Notes: a model not told the origin generated them from the letters alone. A DNA stretch of 64,000 nucleotides from JANMDU01 sp043777675 (GCA_043777675.1 JAYWHR010000006.1:1-64000); one strand, 5' to 3'. Shown: positions 8,995-17,713, numbered from the stretch's first letter. Translations and numbers: made by a program.

Positions 8995-9069
8995 GCCGCT
9001 TTAGCTCAGTGGTAGAGCAACCGCCTTGTAAGCGGTAGGTCGTCAGTTCAATCCCGACAAGCGGCACCA
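8995..9069 (+). tRNA. tRNA-Thr (anticodon TGT)
   Basis: A full cloverleaf can be folded by eye. The acceptor stem is GCCGCTT/AAGCGGC, the D stem GCTC/GAGC, and the anticodon stem ACCGC/GCGGT with loop CTTGTAA gives anticodon TGT (codon ACA). The T arm is GTCAG-TTCAATC-CCGAC, which contains one A-C mismatch. CCA is encoded at 9067-9069. It follows sspB closely and may be co-transcribed. Confidence 0.96.
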
Positions 9070-9099
9070 TTTAACCCAAAGAATCTGAGATTCAGATTT

Positions 9100-9459
9100 T
9101 CAATGGCGCATCGAAATTTTGATGCGTATTTCTTGTACATCTTGGCCATGCGTGCGCAGATGTGCAGCCAAGGCGGGTGAGAGTTGACGCAGTTTGGCCG
9201 CCACTGCGCTGTTAGCGGCAAGCAAACACCACTGCCCGTCGTTAAAAGGCCCTGCCAGCACGCCTGAGCGCATGCCAGCAGGGATCAAGGGAGCGACTGT
9301 TTTCAAGCATTGCGCAGACAGATCCGCCAATTGCGCCAAGGCGGCCAAACTAGGTGCGCGCTGTACAGCTTGAACCACGGATACCGCCCGCTGTACGCGT
9401 ACTGTGCGTAAGGGCAGATAAGAAGGCAAGCTGATAGGTGGTTTAAAGGCGGATTTCAC
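9100..9459 (-). CDS. DUF721/DciA-like protein
   Basis: A 119-residue protein that fits the DUF721 (DciA) family, to which the loader of the replicative helicase in many bacteria belongs. The visible core is WCLLAANSAVAAKLRQLSP followed by the strand VQEIRIKI; this helix-strand arrangement resembles the KH-like DciA domain. The N-terminal 55 residues are helical and Ala-rich. It is short for DciA. It lies divergent from the M23 peptidase and close to secA, a neighbourhood common for this family in betaproteobacteria. The assignment rests on the C-terminal half. Confidence 0.7.
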   Translation of the reverse strand: MKSAFKPPISLPSYLPLRTVRVQRAVSVVQAVQRAPSLAALAQLADLSAQCLKTVAPLIPAGMRSGVLAGPFNDGQWCLLAANSAVAAKLRQLSPALAAHLRTHGQDVQEIRIKISMRH

Positions 9460-9486
9460 GGACGCGATTCAATTGGAATTCACACA

Positions 9487-10443
9487 ATGCACTTGATTAT
9501 CACGGATGCTTGGCTTGCGAAAACCAGGCCCTTGCATTTAAGCGGGACGAAGCTTATTCTCGCTGGCTTGGGTGTCTCTTTGGCCTTGATGCTAGTTGCA
9601 GTGGGCTTGTATCATTTGGTGTTCTTAAAGGGTGCGCGCGAAGGCTGGCCTGTGATCGGCACCTTGGTGAAAATGGTGGTGAAAGACGAATTCGAGCAGC
9701 GAGATCGCTTTTTACGCGAAAACATTGATGTGATGGCAAGAAAAGTGGGGGAGATGCAAGCCAAAGTGGTGCAATTGGAAGCGCTCACAGAACGCGTGTC
9801 CCAGCTTGCAGGCGTGCCGATTCCTGCTAACGCCAAGGCGCCTTTGGGTCAAGGTGGTGTGCTCATTGGTAATCGGCCTTTGACTTTGGAAGAACTCAAT
9901 CAAATTCTGGCCGATTTGGAAGCCGTTAGTGGCACCAAGGCGGATTTACTCACAGTGATGGAGTCACGTCTGTTTGACCAAAAAATTGCCAAGATCATGC
10001 TGCCCACGGCGCAACCTGTTCCTGGATCGCATCTAGGATCGCCTTTTGGCTTTCGGATAGATCCGATCACGGGGCGATCCGCTTTGCACACTGGATTGGA
10101 TTTCCAAGCTGATACCGGCACACCTATTTTGGCGGCAGCGGGCGGTGTCGTTGTTGTGCAGGAATACCATGCCGGCTATGGCAGCATGGTAGAAATTGAC
10201 CACGGCAAGGGCCTGATCACACGTTACGCCCATGCGTCTTCAGTCTTTGTGAAAAAAGGTGATTTGGTCAAGCGCGGGCAGAAAATAGCCGCCGTGGGCT
10301 CAACCGGGCGCTCGACCGGGCCGCATTTGCATTTTGAGGTATTGGCTGATGGCACACCGCAAGATCCACAAAAATTCCTGCTTGCTGGCGGATCAGTGTT
10401 GCCGCCTAGCGAAGTGCAAGCCAAAACGCAAGCTAAGCGCTGA
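9487..10443 (+). CDS. M23-family (LytM-type) peptidoglycan peptidase
   Basis: A 318-residue protein anchored by one N-terminal helix (LILAGLGVSLALMLVAVGLY). A coiled-coil-like stretch (about 65-110) separates the anchor from a C-terminal LytM domain. The zinc ligands are visible in HTGLDFQADTGTPI and in HLHFEV, with YAHASS between them. Such proteins cleave peptidoglycan cross-links or activate amidases in the periplasm. The motifs are complete, so it is probably catalytic. Divergent from the DciA-like gene and 129 bp before secA. Confidence 0.92.
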   Translation: MHLIITDAWLAKTRPLHLSGTKLILAGLGVSLALMLVAVGLYHLVFLKGAREGWPVIGTLVKMVVKDEFEQRDRFLRENIDVMARKVGEMQAKVVQLEALTERVSQLAGVPIPANAKAPLGQGGVLIGNRPLTLEELNQILADLEAVSGTKADLLTVMESRLFDQKIAKIMLPTAQPVPGSHLGSPFGFRIDPITGRSALHTGLDFQADTGTPILAAAGGVVVVQEYHAGYGSMVEIDHGKGLITRYAHASSVFVKKGDLVKRGQKIAAVGSTGRSTGPHLHFEVLADGTPQDPQKFLLAGGSVLPPSEVQAKTQAKR

Positions 10444-10572
10444 TCCAGCGATAAAATGCAAAGTTAGCTTGGGAACCGCGAGAGCGCCCCAAGATTCAGA
10501 CAATATCTAGAAAGAACAGCCTGTCGCTTTGATCTGCTGCCTGGCGGCGAGCAAAGCGATTGGCAATATCGC

Positions 10573-13338
10573 ATGGCTATCAATATCCTCACACAGATTT
10601 TCGGCTCTCGTAACGATCGCCTACTAAAAACCTACCGCAAAAATGTAGAGCGCATTAACGCGCTGGAGCGCAATTTAGAAGCGTTAAGCGATGAGCAGCT
10701 TCAAGCCAAAACCCCGGAGCTCAAAGAGCGCGTTGCGAAAGGTGAGTCGTTGGATGCAATTTTGCCCGAGGCTTTTGCTGTGGTTCGCGAGGCTTCCAAG
10801 CGCGTGATGAAGATGCGGCATTTTGATGTGCAGCTTGTCGGCGGCATGGCACTGCACCAAGGAAAAATTGCCGAGATGCGCACCGGCGAAGGCAAAACAC
10901 TCACCGCTACGCTTCCCGTGTATTTGAATGCGTTGTCTGGCAACGGCGTACACGTTGTGACTGTCAACGATTACCTTGCCAACCGCGATGCAAAATGGAT
11001 GGGGCAACTCTACAACTTTCTCGGTATGACAGTTGGCATCAACTTGCCCAACATGCCGCGTGAAGAAAAGCAAGCTGCATACAGGGCCGACATCACGTAC
11101 GGCACCAACAACGAATATGGGTTTGACTATCTGCGCGACAACATGGTCTATGAAGTGGCTGATCGCGTGCAACGCAGCCTCTCTTTTGCCATCGTTGATG
11201 AAGTCGATTCGATCCTGATTGACGAAGCACGTACACCGCTCATCATCTCTGGCCAAGCCGATGACCAAACCGATGTGTATCTTGCACTCAACAAAGTCGT
11301 GCCCATGCTGACCAAGCAAGAGGGCGAAGCCGATCCGCGCACGGGCGAAGGCGTGATCAAAGCGGGTGATTTCACGGTTGACGAAAAAGGCCATCAGGCA
11401 CACTTGACCGAACAAGGTCACGAGAACGCAGAGCGTATCTTGTCTGAATTGGGCTTAATCCCCGAGGGCGCTTCTCTCTACGATCCGGCCAACATCGCTT
11501 TAATGCATCACCTGAATGCTGCTCTGCGTGCCCATCACCTGTATCACCGCGATGAAAAATATGTGGTTCAAGACGGCGAAGTGACCATCGTGGATGAGTT
11601 CACGGGCCGCTTGATGACGGGGCGCCGCTGGAGCGATGGTTTGCATCAAGCGGTGGAAGCCAAAGAAGGTGTGCAGATTCAGGCCGAGAACCAAACACTC
11701 GCCTCGATCACCTTCCAAAACTATTTCCGCCTCTATGGCAAGCTCGCTGGCATGACGGGCACGGCCGATACCGAAGCCTTTGAATTCCAAGATATTTACA
11801 GCTTAGAAACTGTGCTTATCCCGCCCAATAAGCCCAGCAAGCGCGATGATCAGTTGGATCGCGTCTACAAAACGGGTAAGGAGCGCTACGAAGCGGCTAT
11901 TGCCGATATGCGTGAATGCTACGAGAGAGGCCAGCCTGTGCTTGTGGGTACGACGTCGATCGAAAACTCCGAACTCATCGCGGCCATGCTTGAAAAAGCC
12001 AAACTGCCGCATCAGGTGCTCAACGCCAAGCAGCATGCACGCGAGGCAGATATCGTGGCACAAGCGGGTCAAGCGAAGATGATCACGATTGCCACCAACA
12101 TGGCAGGCCGTGGCACCGACATCGTGCTCGGCGGCAATGTAGAAAAAGCCGTTGCTGAAGTTGAAGCCAACGAAGCGCTTGATGATGCCGCCAAACAAAA
12201 CCAAATTGCAGCCTTGCGTACGCAATGGACAAAAGATCACGAGCTCGTAACATCGCTCGGTGGCCTGCGCATCATCGCCACCGAGCGCCACGAAAGCCGC
12301 CGGATTGATAACCAATTGCGTGGCCGCTCGGGCCGTCAAGGCGATCCTGGCTCATCGCGCTTTTATTTGAGCTTGGATGATCCGCTCATGCGCATCTTCG
12401 CAGGTGATCGCGTGGCCTCCATCATGGATCGCCTAAAAATGCCGGAGGGCGAGGCAATTGAAGCGGGTATCGTGACGCGCAGCATCGAAAGCGCTCAGCG
12501 CAAAGTCGAGGCGCGCAACTTTGATATGCGCAAGCAATTGCTTGAATACGATGACGTGAGCAATGATCAACGCAAAGTAATCTATCAGCAGCGCAACGAT
12601 ATTTTGGATGCGCAAGACTTAAGCGCTCAGATTAAGGGGCTGCGCGAAGGTTGCTTCACAGATATCGTGCGCCAACATGTGCCTGCGCAATCGGTGGAAG
12701 AGCAATGGGATTTATCGGCTCTTCAAAACGTATTGGCTAACGATTGGCAATTGGATCTCGATCTCAAGAGCATGGTGGAAAAATCTGACACTATCACTGA
12801 TGAAGACATTCTAGAAAAAGTTGTCGCGCAAGCGAATACGGCTTTTGATGCCAAGGTGGAACTCGTCGGACAAGAGAATTTCACGCAGTTTGAGCGCATG
12901 GTGCTGCTGCAAAATATTGACAGCCATTGGCGTGAGCATCTCTCCTCGCTCGATTATTTGCGCCAAGGCATTCACCTGCGAGGCTTTGCGCAGAAGCAGC
13001 CCAAGCAAGAATACAAGCGCGAAGCGTTTGAGCTGTTTGGCCAGCTGCTCGATGTTGTGAAAAACGATGTCACGCGCATTCTTATGACGGTGAAAATCCA
13101 AAGCAATGAACAAATTGCCGAGGCCACGCAAGAGCTGGAAAGCCGCGCCGAGAACATCAGTAATGTGACCTACACCGCGCCGACTGTGGATGGCGGCGTG
13201 GAATCGACACTGGATGAAGAAACGCGCAGCAAATCCGGCGCACCTCAGCCTTCGGCCATGCCTCGCGTGGGTAGAAACGACCCCTGCCCTTGTGGCAGCG
13301 GCAAGAAATTCAAGCTGTGTCACGGTAAATTAGCATAA
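10573..13338 (+). CDS. secA: Preprotein translocase ATPase SecA
   Basis: The full-length 921-residue motor of the Sec translocon, which drives unfolded proteins through SecYEG. Visible are Walker A (MRTGEGKTLTATLP, about 103-116), the DEVD box in IVDEVDSILIDEARTPLI, the peptide-binding domain, the second helicase half with NMAGRGTDI and RGRSGRQGDPG, and the C-terminal SecB/zinc tail CPCGSGKKFKLCHG. All expected parts are intact. No strong ribosome binding site precedes the ATG at 10573. A terminator follows directly. Confidence 0.98.
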   Translation: MAINILTQIFGSRNDRLLKTYRKNVERINALERNLEALSDEQLQAKTPELKERVAKGESLDAILPEAFAVVREASKRVMKMRHFDVQLVGGMALHQGKIAEMRTGEGKTLTATLPVYLNALSGNGVHVVTVNDYLANRDAKWMGQLYNFLGMTVGINLPNMPREEKQAAYRADITYGTNNEYGFDYLRDNMVYEVADRVQRSLSFAIVDEVDSILIDEARTPLIISGQADDQTDVYLALNKVVPMLTKQEGEADPRTGEGVIKAGDFTVDEKGHQAHLTEQGHENAERILSELGLIPEGASLYDPANIALMHHLNAALRAHHLYHRDEKYVVQDGEVTIVDEFTGRLMTGRRWSDGLHQAVEAKEGVQIQAENQTLASITFQNYFRLYGKLAGMTGTADTEAFEFQDIYSLETVLIPPNKPSKRDDQLDRVYKTGKERYEAAIADMRECYERGQPVLVGTTSIENSELIAAMLEKAKLPHQVLNAKQHAREADIVAQAGQAKMITIATNMAGRGTDIVLGGNVEKAVAEVEANEALDDAAKQNQIAALRTQWTKDHELVTSLGGLRIIATERHESRRIDNQLRGRSGRQGDPGSSRFYLSLDDPLMRIFAGDRVASIMDRLKMPEGEAIEAGIVTRSIESAQRKVEARNFDMRKQLLEYDDVSNDQRKVIYQQRNDILDAQDLSAQIKGLREGCFTDIVRQHVPAQSVEEQWDLSALQNVLANDWQLDLDLKSMVEKSDTITDEDILEKVVAQANTAFDAKVELVGQENFTQFERMVLLQNIDSHWREHLSSLDYLRQGIHLRGFAQKQPKQEYKREAFELFGQLLDVVKNDVTRILMTVKIQSNEQIAEATQELESRAENISNVTYTAPTVDGGVESTLDEETRSKSGAPQPSAMPRVGRNDPCPCGSGKKFKLCHGKLA

Positions 13339-13352
13339 GTTATTCACTATCA

Positions 13353-13400
13353 AAAAAAGAGCACTTCGCGCATTAAATACGCCGGCGAAGTGCTCTTTTT
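13353..13400 (+). terminator. Terminator after secA
   Basis: AAAAAGAGCACTTCGC pairs with GCGAAGTGCTCTTTTT across a 16-base loop: a 16-bp stem with A- and T-tracts, so it could act in both directions. Confidence 0.88.
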
Positions 13401-13439
13401 GCTTCAAAAAACATTGTTTTATTGATCTAGGAGGCCTTC

Positions 13440-14669
13440 ATGGCTGTGAACTTCATCCCCACAGATCCTGCTCTGCTGCACCCCGTCGCGGGCTTGCGCA
13501 TTGGCGTGGCCGAAGCTGGCGTACGCAAGGCCAACCGCAAAGATTTGACCGTGATGCTGCTCGATGATGGCGCAAGCGTGGCGGGCGTGTTCACGCAAAA
13601 TCGTTTTTGCGCTGCGCCCGTGCAAATCTGCCGAGATCATTTGGCAAAAAATCTAGGCATTCGCGCCATCCTCATCAACACTGGCAATGCGAATGCTGGC
13701 ACGGGTGATGATGGCTTAGCCCGCGCCCGCTCCACCTGCATCGCACTTGCGCGGCATCTGGATATCGCGCCTGAGCAAATTCTGCCGCTGTCCACCGGCG
13801 TGATCATGGAGCCGCTGCCCAATGACCGCATCGAAGCCGCGCTGCCCGCTGCGTTGAAAGACGCGCAGCCTGCAAACTGGGGCAAGGCCGCCGAAGGCAT
13901 CATGACGACCGACACGCTGCCCAAAGCCTTCAGCGAGCAAGTGGTGATCGCCGGCAAAATCGTCACAGTCACTGGCATCAGCAAAGGCGCAGGCATGATC
14001 CGCCCCAACATGGCCACCATGCTCGGTTTTCTGGCCACTGATGCCGTGATTCCGCAAGCGATGATGCAACAGCTCGCCAAGGACTTGGCCGATCAATCCT
14101 TCAATCGCGTCACGATTGACGGCGACACCTCGACGAATGACAGCTTCATCGTGATCGCTACTAATAAAATAGCACTCCACGCAGATCTAACGCCGGCTAG
14201 TAGCGAATTTGACACTTTAAAAGCCGCCATGCTGCGCGTTTCGCAAAAACTCGCGCAAGCCATCGTGCGCGACGGCGAAGGCGCTACTAAATTCATCACT
14301 GTCAAAATCACAGGTGGAAGAATGCAAGAGGAATGCACCCAGGTCGCGTACGCGATCGCGCATTCGCCATTAGTCAAAACCGCCTTCTTCGCCAGCGATC
14401 CTAACCTCGGCCGCATTTTGGCCGCGGTCGGCTACGCGGGCATTGCCGATCTCGATCAAACCAAAATCAGTCTTAACTTAGATGACGTCGCCATCGTGCG
14501 CAACGGTGGCCGCTTGGCGACCTACCAAGAAGAAGACGGCGCACGCATCATGAAGCAAAGCGAGATCACCGTCCATGTCGATCTAGGCCGTGGCACAGCA
14601 GAAGATACCGTGTGGACCTGCGATTTCTCGTATGACTATGTAAAAATCAATGCGGATTACCGCAGTTAA
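13440..14669 (+). CDS. argJ: Bifunctional ornithine acetyltransferase/N-acetylglutamate synthase
   Basis: A 409-residue enzyme of the cyclic arginine pathway that transfers acetyl from N-acetylornithine to glutamate. The self-cleavage site sits in KGAGMIRPNMATMLGFLATD, with Thr as new N-terminal nucleophile of the beta chain. QAIVRDGEGATKF and SPLVKTAFFASDPNLGRI are further family blocks. AGGAGG lies just before the ATG at 13440. Odd feature: the stretch TNKIALHADLTPASS (about residues 240-254) is encoded by a copy of the dispersed repeat, in a place where family members vary in length. Confidence 0.96.
   Translation: MAVNFIPTDPALLHPVAGLRIGVAEAGVRKANRKDLTVMLLDDGASVAGVFTQNRFCAAPVQICRDHLAKNLGIRAILINTGNANAGTGDDGLARARSTCIALARHLDIAPEQILPLSTGVIMEPLPNDRIEAALPAALKDAQPANWGKAAEGIMTTDTLPKAFSEQVVIAGKIVTVTGISKGAGMIRPNMATMLGFLATDAVIPQAMMQQLAKDLADQSFNRVTIDGDTSTNDSFIVIATNKIALHADLTPASSEFDTLKAAMLRVSQKLAQAIVRDGEGATKFITVKITGGRMQEECTQVAYAIAHSPLVKTAFFASDPNLGRILAAVGYAGIADLDQTKISLNLDDVAIVRNGGRLATYQEEDGARIMKQSEITVHVDLGRGTAEDTVWTCDFSYDYVKINADYRS
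14157..14200 (-). repeat. Dispersed 44-bp repeat, copy 2 (inside argJ)
   Basis: Reverse-oriented copy: GCTACTAATAAAATAGC, then CTCCACGCAGATCTAACGCC and GGCTAG. It is translated in frame as TNKIALHADLTPAS within ArgJ, the same frame used in the Cca and copper-chaperone copies. Confidence 0.8.
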
Positions 14670-14680
14670 ATTCAAATTCA

Positions 14681-14837
14681 AAATTTCCGGTCGCGAAAAG
14701 CTCGAAAGTTACGCGAAAGACGCGAAAAAGAAAATACAAAAAATGAACTCGATTCAACCCCCAAAATCTTCTCTCTTTTTGGTATTTCTTTCGCGTAACT
14801 TTCGCGTAACTTTCGCGTCTTTCGCGACCGGATTTTA
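14681..14837. repeat. Large imperfect inverted repeat (about 60-bp arms)
   Basis: The left arm (14681-14742) and right arm (14777-14837) are near complements. Both are built from the unit (A)CGCGAAAG and GTTACGCGAAAG, repeated several times. The right arm carries one extra unit. About 35 bases of loop lie between. It fills most of the gap between argJ and vapB and could form a very stable hairpin or act as argJ terminator. A similar structure with different sequence is at 18614-18728. Confidence 0.8.
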
Positions 14838-14852
14838 TAATGTTTAGATTTG

Positions 14853-14887
14853 TTGCATCAAAATAGCTGCGATGTATAATTTACATC
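14853..14887 (+). promoter_or_regulatory. vapB promoter with overlapping palindromic operator
   Basis: TTGCAT (14853-14858) and TATAAT (14875-14880) are 16 bp apart, a good sigma-70 pair. The -10 box lies within the palindrome GATGTATAATTTACATC (14871-14887), whose last base touches the vapB ATG at 14888. Transcription should begin within a base or two of that ATG. A palindrome over the -10 box is the expected site for autorepression by the VapBC complex. Confidence 0.7.
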
Positions 14888-15148
14888 ATGACTCGCACCC
14901 AGATTCAACTCCCTGATCAGCTCTACCAACGCGCTAAGCAGTGGGCGCAAGTGAATGAATGCTCACTTGCAGAAGTGACTAGGCGTGGCTTGGAGTTGTA
15001 TCTTGATCGTTATCCTGAGCCTGCTCGTGTACAAGGTACTTGGCAAATCCCAGTCATCAACACTGGCGCAACTCGAATCGCCTTAGAAGACTTGCGCAGT
15101 ACCCTTGCCGATATTGAATCGGGCGCGCAAACCCAATTGGCATCGTGA
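14888..15148 (+). CDS. VapB-like antitoxin (ribbon-helix-helix)
   Basis: An 86-residue protein. The N-terminal part MTRTQIQLPDQLYQRAKQWA and SLAEVTRRGLELYL is a ribbon-helix-helix DNA-binding fold. The C-terminal tail would wrap the toxin. It directly precedes a PIN-domain gene, with eight bases between stop and start, and has its own promoter with a palindromic operator. Antitoxin of a type II VapBC module. Confidence 0.85.
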   Translation: MTRTQIQLPDQLYQRAKQWAQVNECSLAEVTRRGLELYLDRYPEPARVQGTWQIPVINTGATRIALEDLRSTLADIESGAQTQLAS

Positions 15149-15155
15149 TCGCATT

Positions 15156-15599
15156 GTGATTTCTGTCGATACCAACGTGCTGTTTGCAGCGCTCAATAGC
15201 GCCACTAGCCAGCATGCACAAGCCCACAGTTTTTTGCAAAGCCTCGTTCCTCGCAAAGATGTGGTGATTTCTGAGCTGGTGTTGCTAGAGTTGTATGTGC
15301 TAATGCGCAATGCCGTGGTCAACCAGCATCCATTGAGTGCGCCAGAAGCCAGCCGTGTTTGCAGCACCTTTCGCCTCAATCCTAACTGGCAAGTAGTGAG
15401 CCTGCCCCAAGACAGCCGCCGCTTCCACGATGCTTTGTGGCAATCCCTCGCCCAAGCTGAAATGCCCCGTAGAAGAGCTTTTGATATGCGCTTGGCGCTG
15501 TCACTGCTGGATGCTGGAGTCAAAGAATTCGCTACCGTCAATCTCAAAGACTTTGTGGAGACTGGCTTTGAGCGGGTGTTCAATCCATTGGCAGAATAA
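15156..15599 (+). CDS. VapC-like toxin, PIN-domain ribonuclease
   Basis: A 147-residue PIN protein. The first acidic residue is in ISVDTNVLFAAL, the second (Glu) in SELVLLELYVLMRN, and RAFDMRLALSLLDAGVKEFATVNLKDF carries the third and fourth acidic positions in modified form. PIN toxins cut tRNA or rRNA when not bound by antitoxin. The start is taken as GTG at 15156, eight bases after the vapB stop; a longer frame from 15105 overlaps vapB too far to be likely. Confidence 0.83.
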   Translation: MISVDTNVLFAALNSATSQHAQAHSFLQSLVPRKDVVISELVLLELYVLMRNAVVNQHPLSAPEASRVCSTFRLNPNWQVVSLPQDSRRFHDALWQSLAQAEMPRRRAFDMRLALSLLDAGVKEFATVNLKDFVETGFERVFNPLAE

Positions 15600-15637
15600 T
15601 GGTTGGCTAGTCATTCCATATTTGAAATCTGTTGCCC

Positions 15638-16078
15638 ATGCCTAACGTCATGTTAACTGCATTTGTTGTGATTGGATTTGTAATAGCCTGTCATGGCCTC
15701 AGCGCTGTTTATCGCCGCTTCATATCTGGCAAATGGGTGAAGATCATTGCCAAAGCAGCCTACGCTGGGGTGGACACTCAAGGAGATCAAGACTTTTCTG
15801 CTTGGCTGGTTTATGACTATATTTATTCTGGCAAAAATTTCCGTAGTCCGAGGACTCGAATGGATTGGCCGCTGAGTAACGAACGCGATGCTTTAACGTT
15901 TGAAAGAATGTGGAATGCAGGTCGATCACTCGATATCTGGGTTAATGACAAATCACCTCACAACAGCTTGGTCTCGCTTGATCGCTGGATGCCAAGTGCT
16001 TTGTTTGGCTCTATAGGTTTGCTGTTCTGCATGATAGGTGCTTACAACATCATCAAAAATTTATATGCAGGGACATGA
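15638..16078 (+). CDS. DUF3592-type membrane protein (first of two tandem copies)
   Basis: A 146-residue protein with one N-terminal helix (MLTAFVVIGFVIACHGLSAVY) and one near the C end (ALFGSIGLLFCMIGAYNII). Between them is a soluble domain with AWLVYDYIYSGKNFRSPRT and WVNDKSPHNSLVSLDRW. This layout fits the DUF3592 family, whose function is unknown. The next gene is a paralogue overlapping by four bases. The start is the ATG at 15638; a TTG lies two codons upstream. Confidence 0.7.
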   Translation: MPNVMLTAFVVIGFVIACHGLSAVYRRFISGKWVKIIAKAAYAGVDTQGDQDFSAWLVYDYIYSGKNFRSPRTRMDWPLSNERDALTFERMWNAGRSLDIWVNDKSPHNSLVSLDRWMPSALFGSIGLLFCMIGAYNIIKNLYAGT

Positions 16079-16521
16079 TCTTGGCAACAATTAGTCTTCT
16101 GCTCGGCGCTTTATTAGGCGGGATTTTCGCAATCATTGGACTGCGAGACATTTTTAACCGATCAAACTCTGGGAGTTTGATTCCTACATCAGCGACTGTA
16201 TTGAGTTCAGGAATAGACGAGTCGCAAGCCCTAGATGGCGGCGTACCTACTTATACGCCTTGGCTGATCTACGAATATGGCCACATGGGTCAGCGTTATC
16301 GCAGCCCCAAAACTTCTTTAACTACCTCAGCATACTTTGATTCAATGGATGCCAATAAGTATTTAAATCAATGGAAAACTGGCACCAAGCGCAGCGCCTG
16401 GGTCAACGATAAGTTTCCTCACAACAGTACGCTCAACCGCTATTCTCGGATAGAAGGATTTGCTAGTGCTTTTTTCGGTATTGCCATGATCTGCTTTTCA
16501 CTTTACATGCTCTCTCGCTGA
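16075..16521 (+). CDS. DUF3592-type membrane protein (second tandem copy)
   Basis: A 148-residue paralogue of the gene before it. The same order is seen: N-terminal helix (ISLLLGALLGGIFAIIGL), soluble domain with WLIYEYGHMGQRYRSPKTS and AWVNDKFPHNSTLNRYSR, and C-terminal helix (ASAFFGIAMICFSLYML). Start and previous stop overlap as ATGA, so the two are translated together and may form a heteromer. Function unknown. Confidence 0.7.
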   Translation: MILATISLLLGALLGGIFAIIGLRDIFNRSNSGSLIPTSATVLSSGIDESQALDGGVPTYTPWLIYEYGHMGQRYRSPKTSLTTSAYFDSMDANKYLNQWKTGTKRSAWVNDKFPHNSTLNRYSRIEGFASAFFGIAMICFSLYMLSR

Positions 16522-16528
16522 TTTCAAA

Positions 16529-17398
16529 ATGAACGAACAATTCCAAGCCCTTCTTATTCGCGCTGAAAGCCTGCTCGCTCGCGTAGAACTCATCCTTCCA
16601 CAGCCGCTTACCGCTCCTGATTGGACGAGCCATGCAATTGCTTGGCGCTATCGCAAGCGGGCCAGTGGGCATGGGGCGCTGGAGCCGGTGCAGCATGTTG
16701 CGTCCATCAGCTTGAGTGATTTGAAAGAGATTGATGTTCAGAAAGAAAAAATTCAGCGCAACACCGAGCAATTTGTGAGCAGCCACACGGCCAACAATGT
16801 GCTGCTCACGGGTGCGCGCGGCACGGGGAAATCTTCTCTCATTCGCGCTTGCTTGGCTGAGTATGCGCCTCGCGGGCTGCGCTTGATTGAGGTTGATAAA
16901 TCGGACTTGGTGGACTTGCCTGACATCATTGATGTGATTGCCGGTCGTCCAGAAAAATTCATCATCTATTGCGACGACATCAGCTTTGAAGAGGGCGACG
17001 GCAGCTACAAAGCGCTCAAATCCGTGCTCGATGGTTCTATTCAAGGAGGCGCGGCCAATATGCTGATCTACGCCACCAGCAATCGCCGCCACCTGCTGCC
17101 CGAATACATGAAAGAGAACCTCACGTATCAGCACACGCCCGATGGCGAAGTGCATCCGGGTGAGGTGGTGGAAGAAAAAATCTCACTCTCTGAGCGCTTT
17201 GGCTTGTGGGTGAGTTTTTATCCGTTTACGCAAGACGAATACTTGGCCATCGTAGCGCAGTGGCTGCGCAATTTGAACGTGCCCGAATCCTGCATCGAAG
17301 CCGCACAAAAAGAAAGCCTCGCCTGGAGCCTAGAGCGCGCCAGCAGAAGCGGGCGCGTGGCGTATCAGTTTGCCAAGGATTTTGCGGGGCGGGTTTGA
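16529..17398 (+). CDS. DUF815-family AAA+ ATPase
   Basis: A 289-residue predicted ATPase. Walker A is GARGTGKSSL (about 93-102), Walker B is FIIYCDDISF (about 148-157), and sensor-like ATSNRRHLLPEYM and SLSERFGLWVSFYPF follow, all typical of DUF815. The family is widespread but its role is unknown. It begins seven bases after the second DUF3592 gene, so the three may be one transcript. No partner domain is fused to it. Confidence 0.85.
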   Translation: MNEQFQALLIRAESLLARVELILPQPLTAPDWTSHAIAWRYRKRASGHGALEPVQHVASISLSDLKEIDVQKEKIQRNTEQFVSSHTANNVLLTGARGTGKSSLIRACLAEYAPRGLRLIEVDKSDLVDLPDIIDVIAGRPEKFIIYCDDISFEEGDGSYKALKSVLDGSIQGGAANMLIYATSNRRHLLPEYMKENLTYQHTPDGEVHPGEVVEEKISLSERFGLWVSFYPFTQDEYLAIVAQWLRNLNVPESCIEAAQKESLAWSLERASRSGRVAYQFAKDFAGRV

Positions 17399-17410
17399 AC
17401 GACTATCGCG

Positions 17411-17713
17411 CTAGTCGATTACAGATGGATATTGGCGTGATGTGTGAATCACGTTGTGAACTTCAACTTTTGATTCAGTGACGCGGACAATCGCCACATA
17501 GCGGTACCTACTGATAACCAATTCTCGTGTGCCTGGCACACGACCTATCCGAGTGCGCATGGGGAAAATGCACAGACTCTCGATCTGCGCAATCATGTCT
17601 GCAATCATCTCCAAGCTAAACGCAGCGTTGACCTCCTGCGTGTAGTAGAGCGCGATCTCGGTCAAATCTTGTTGCGCCGTATCTTTCCAATCGATCAGAT
17701 GCGAGGCTTGCAT
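17411..17713 (-). CDS. ParE/RelE-family toxin
   Basis: A 100-residue plasmid-stabilisation-type toxin. IDWKDTAQQDLTEIALYY, GRVPGTRELVISRYRYVAIV and VEVHNVIHTSRQYP follow the ParE/RelE fold in order. Family members poison gyrase (ParE) or cleave mRNA on the ribosome (RelE); which applies cannot be decided here. It lies 12 bp downstream of a Phd-type antitoxin gene and converges with the DUF815 gene. Confidence 0.85.
   Translation of the reverse strand: MQASHLIDWKDTAQQDLTEIALYYTQEVNAAFSLEMIADMIAQIESLCIFPMRTRIGRVPGTRELVISRYRYVAIVRVTESKVEVHNVIHTSRQYPSVID

Noticed and set aside
9554..10424. Several short antisense frames in the M23 gene
   Set aside because: Shadows of the coding strand.
15105..15155. 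Longer vapC start
   Set aside because: Would overlap vapB by 44 bp and add a basic extension not seen in PIN toxins.
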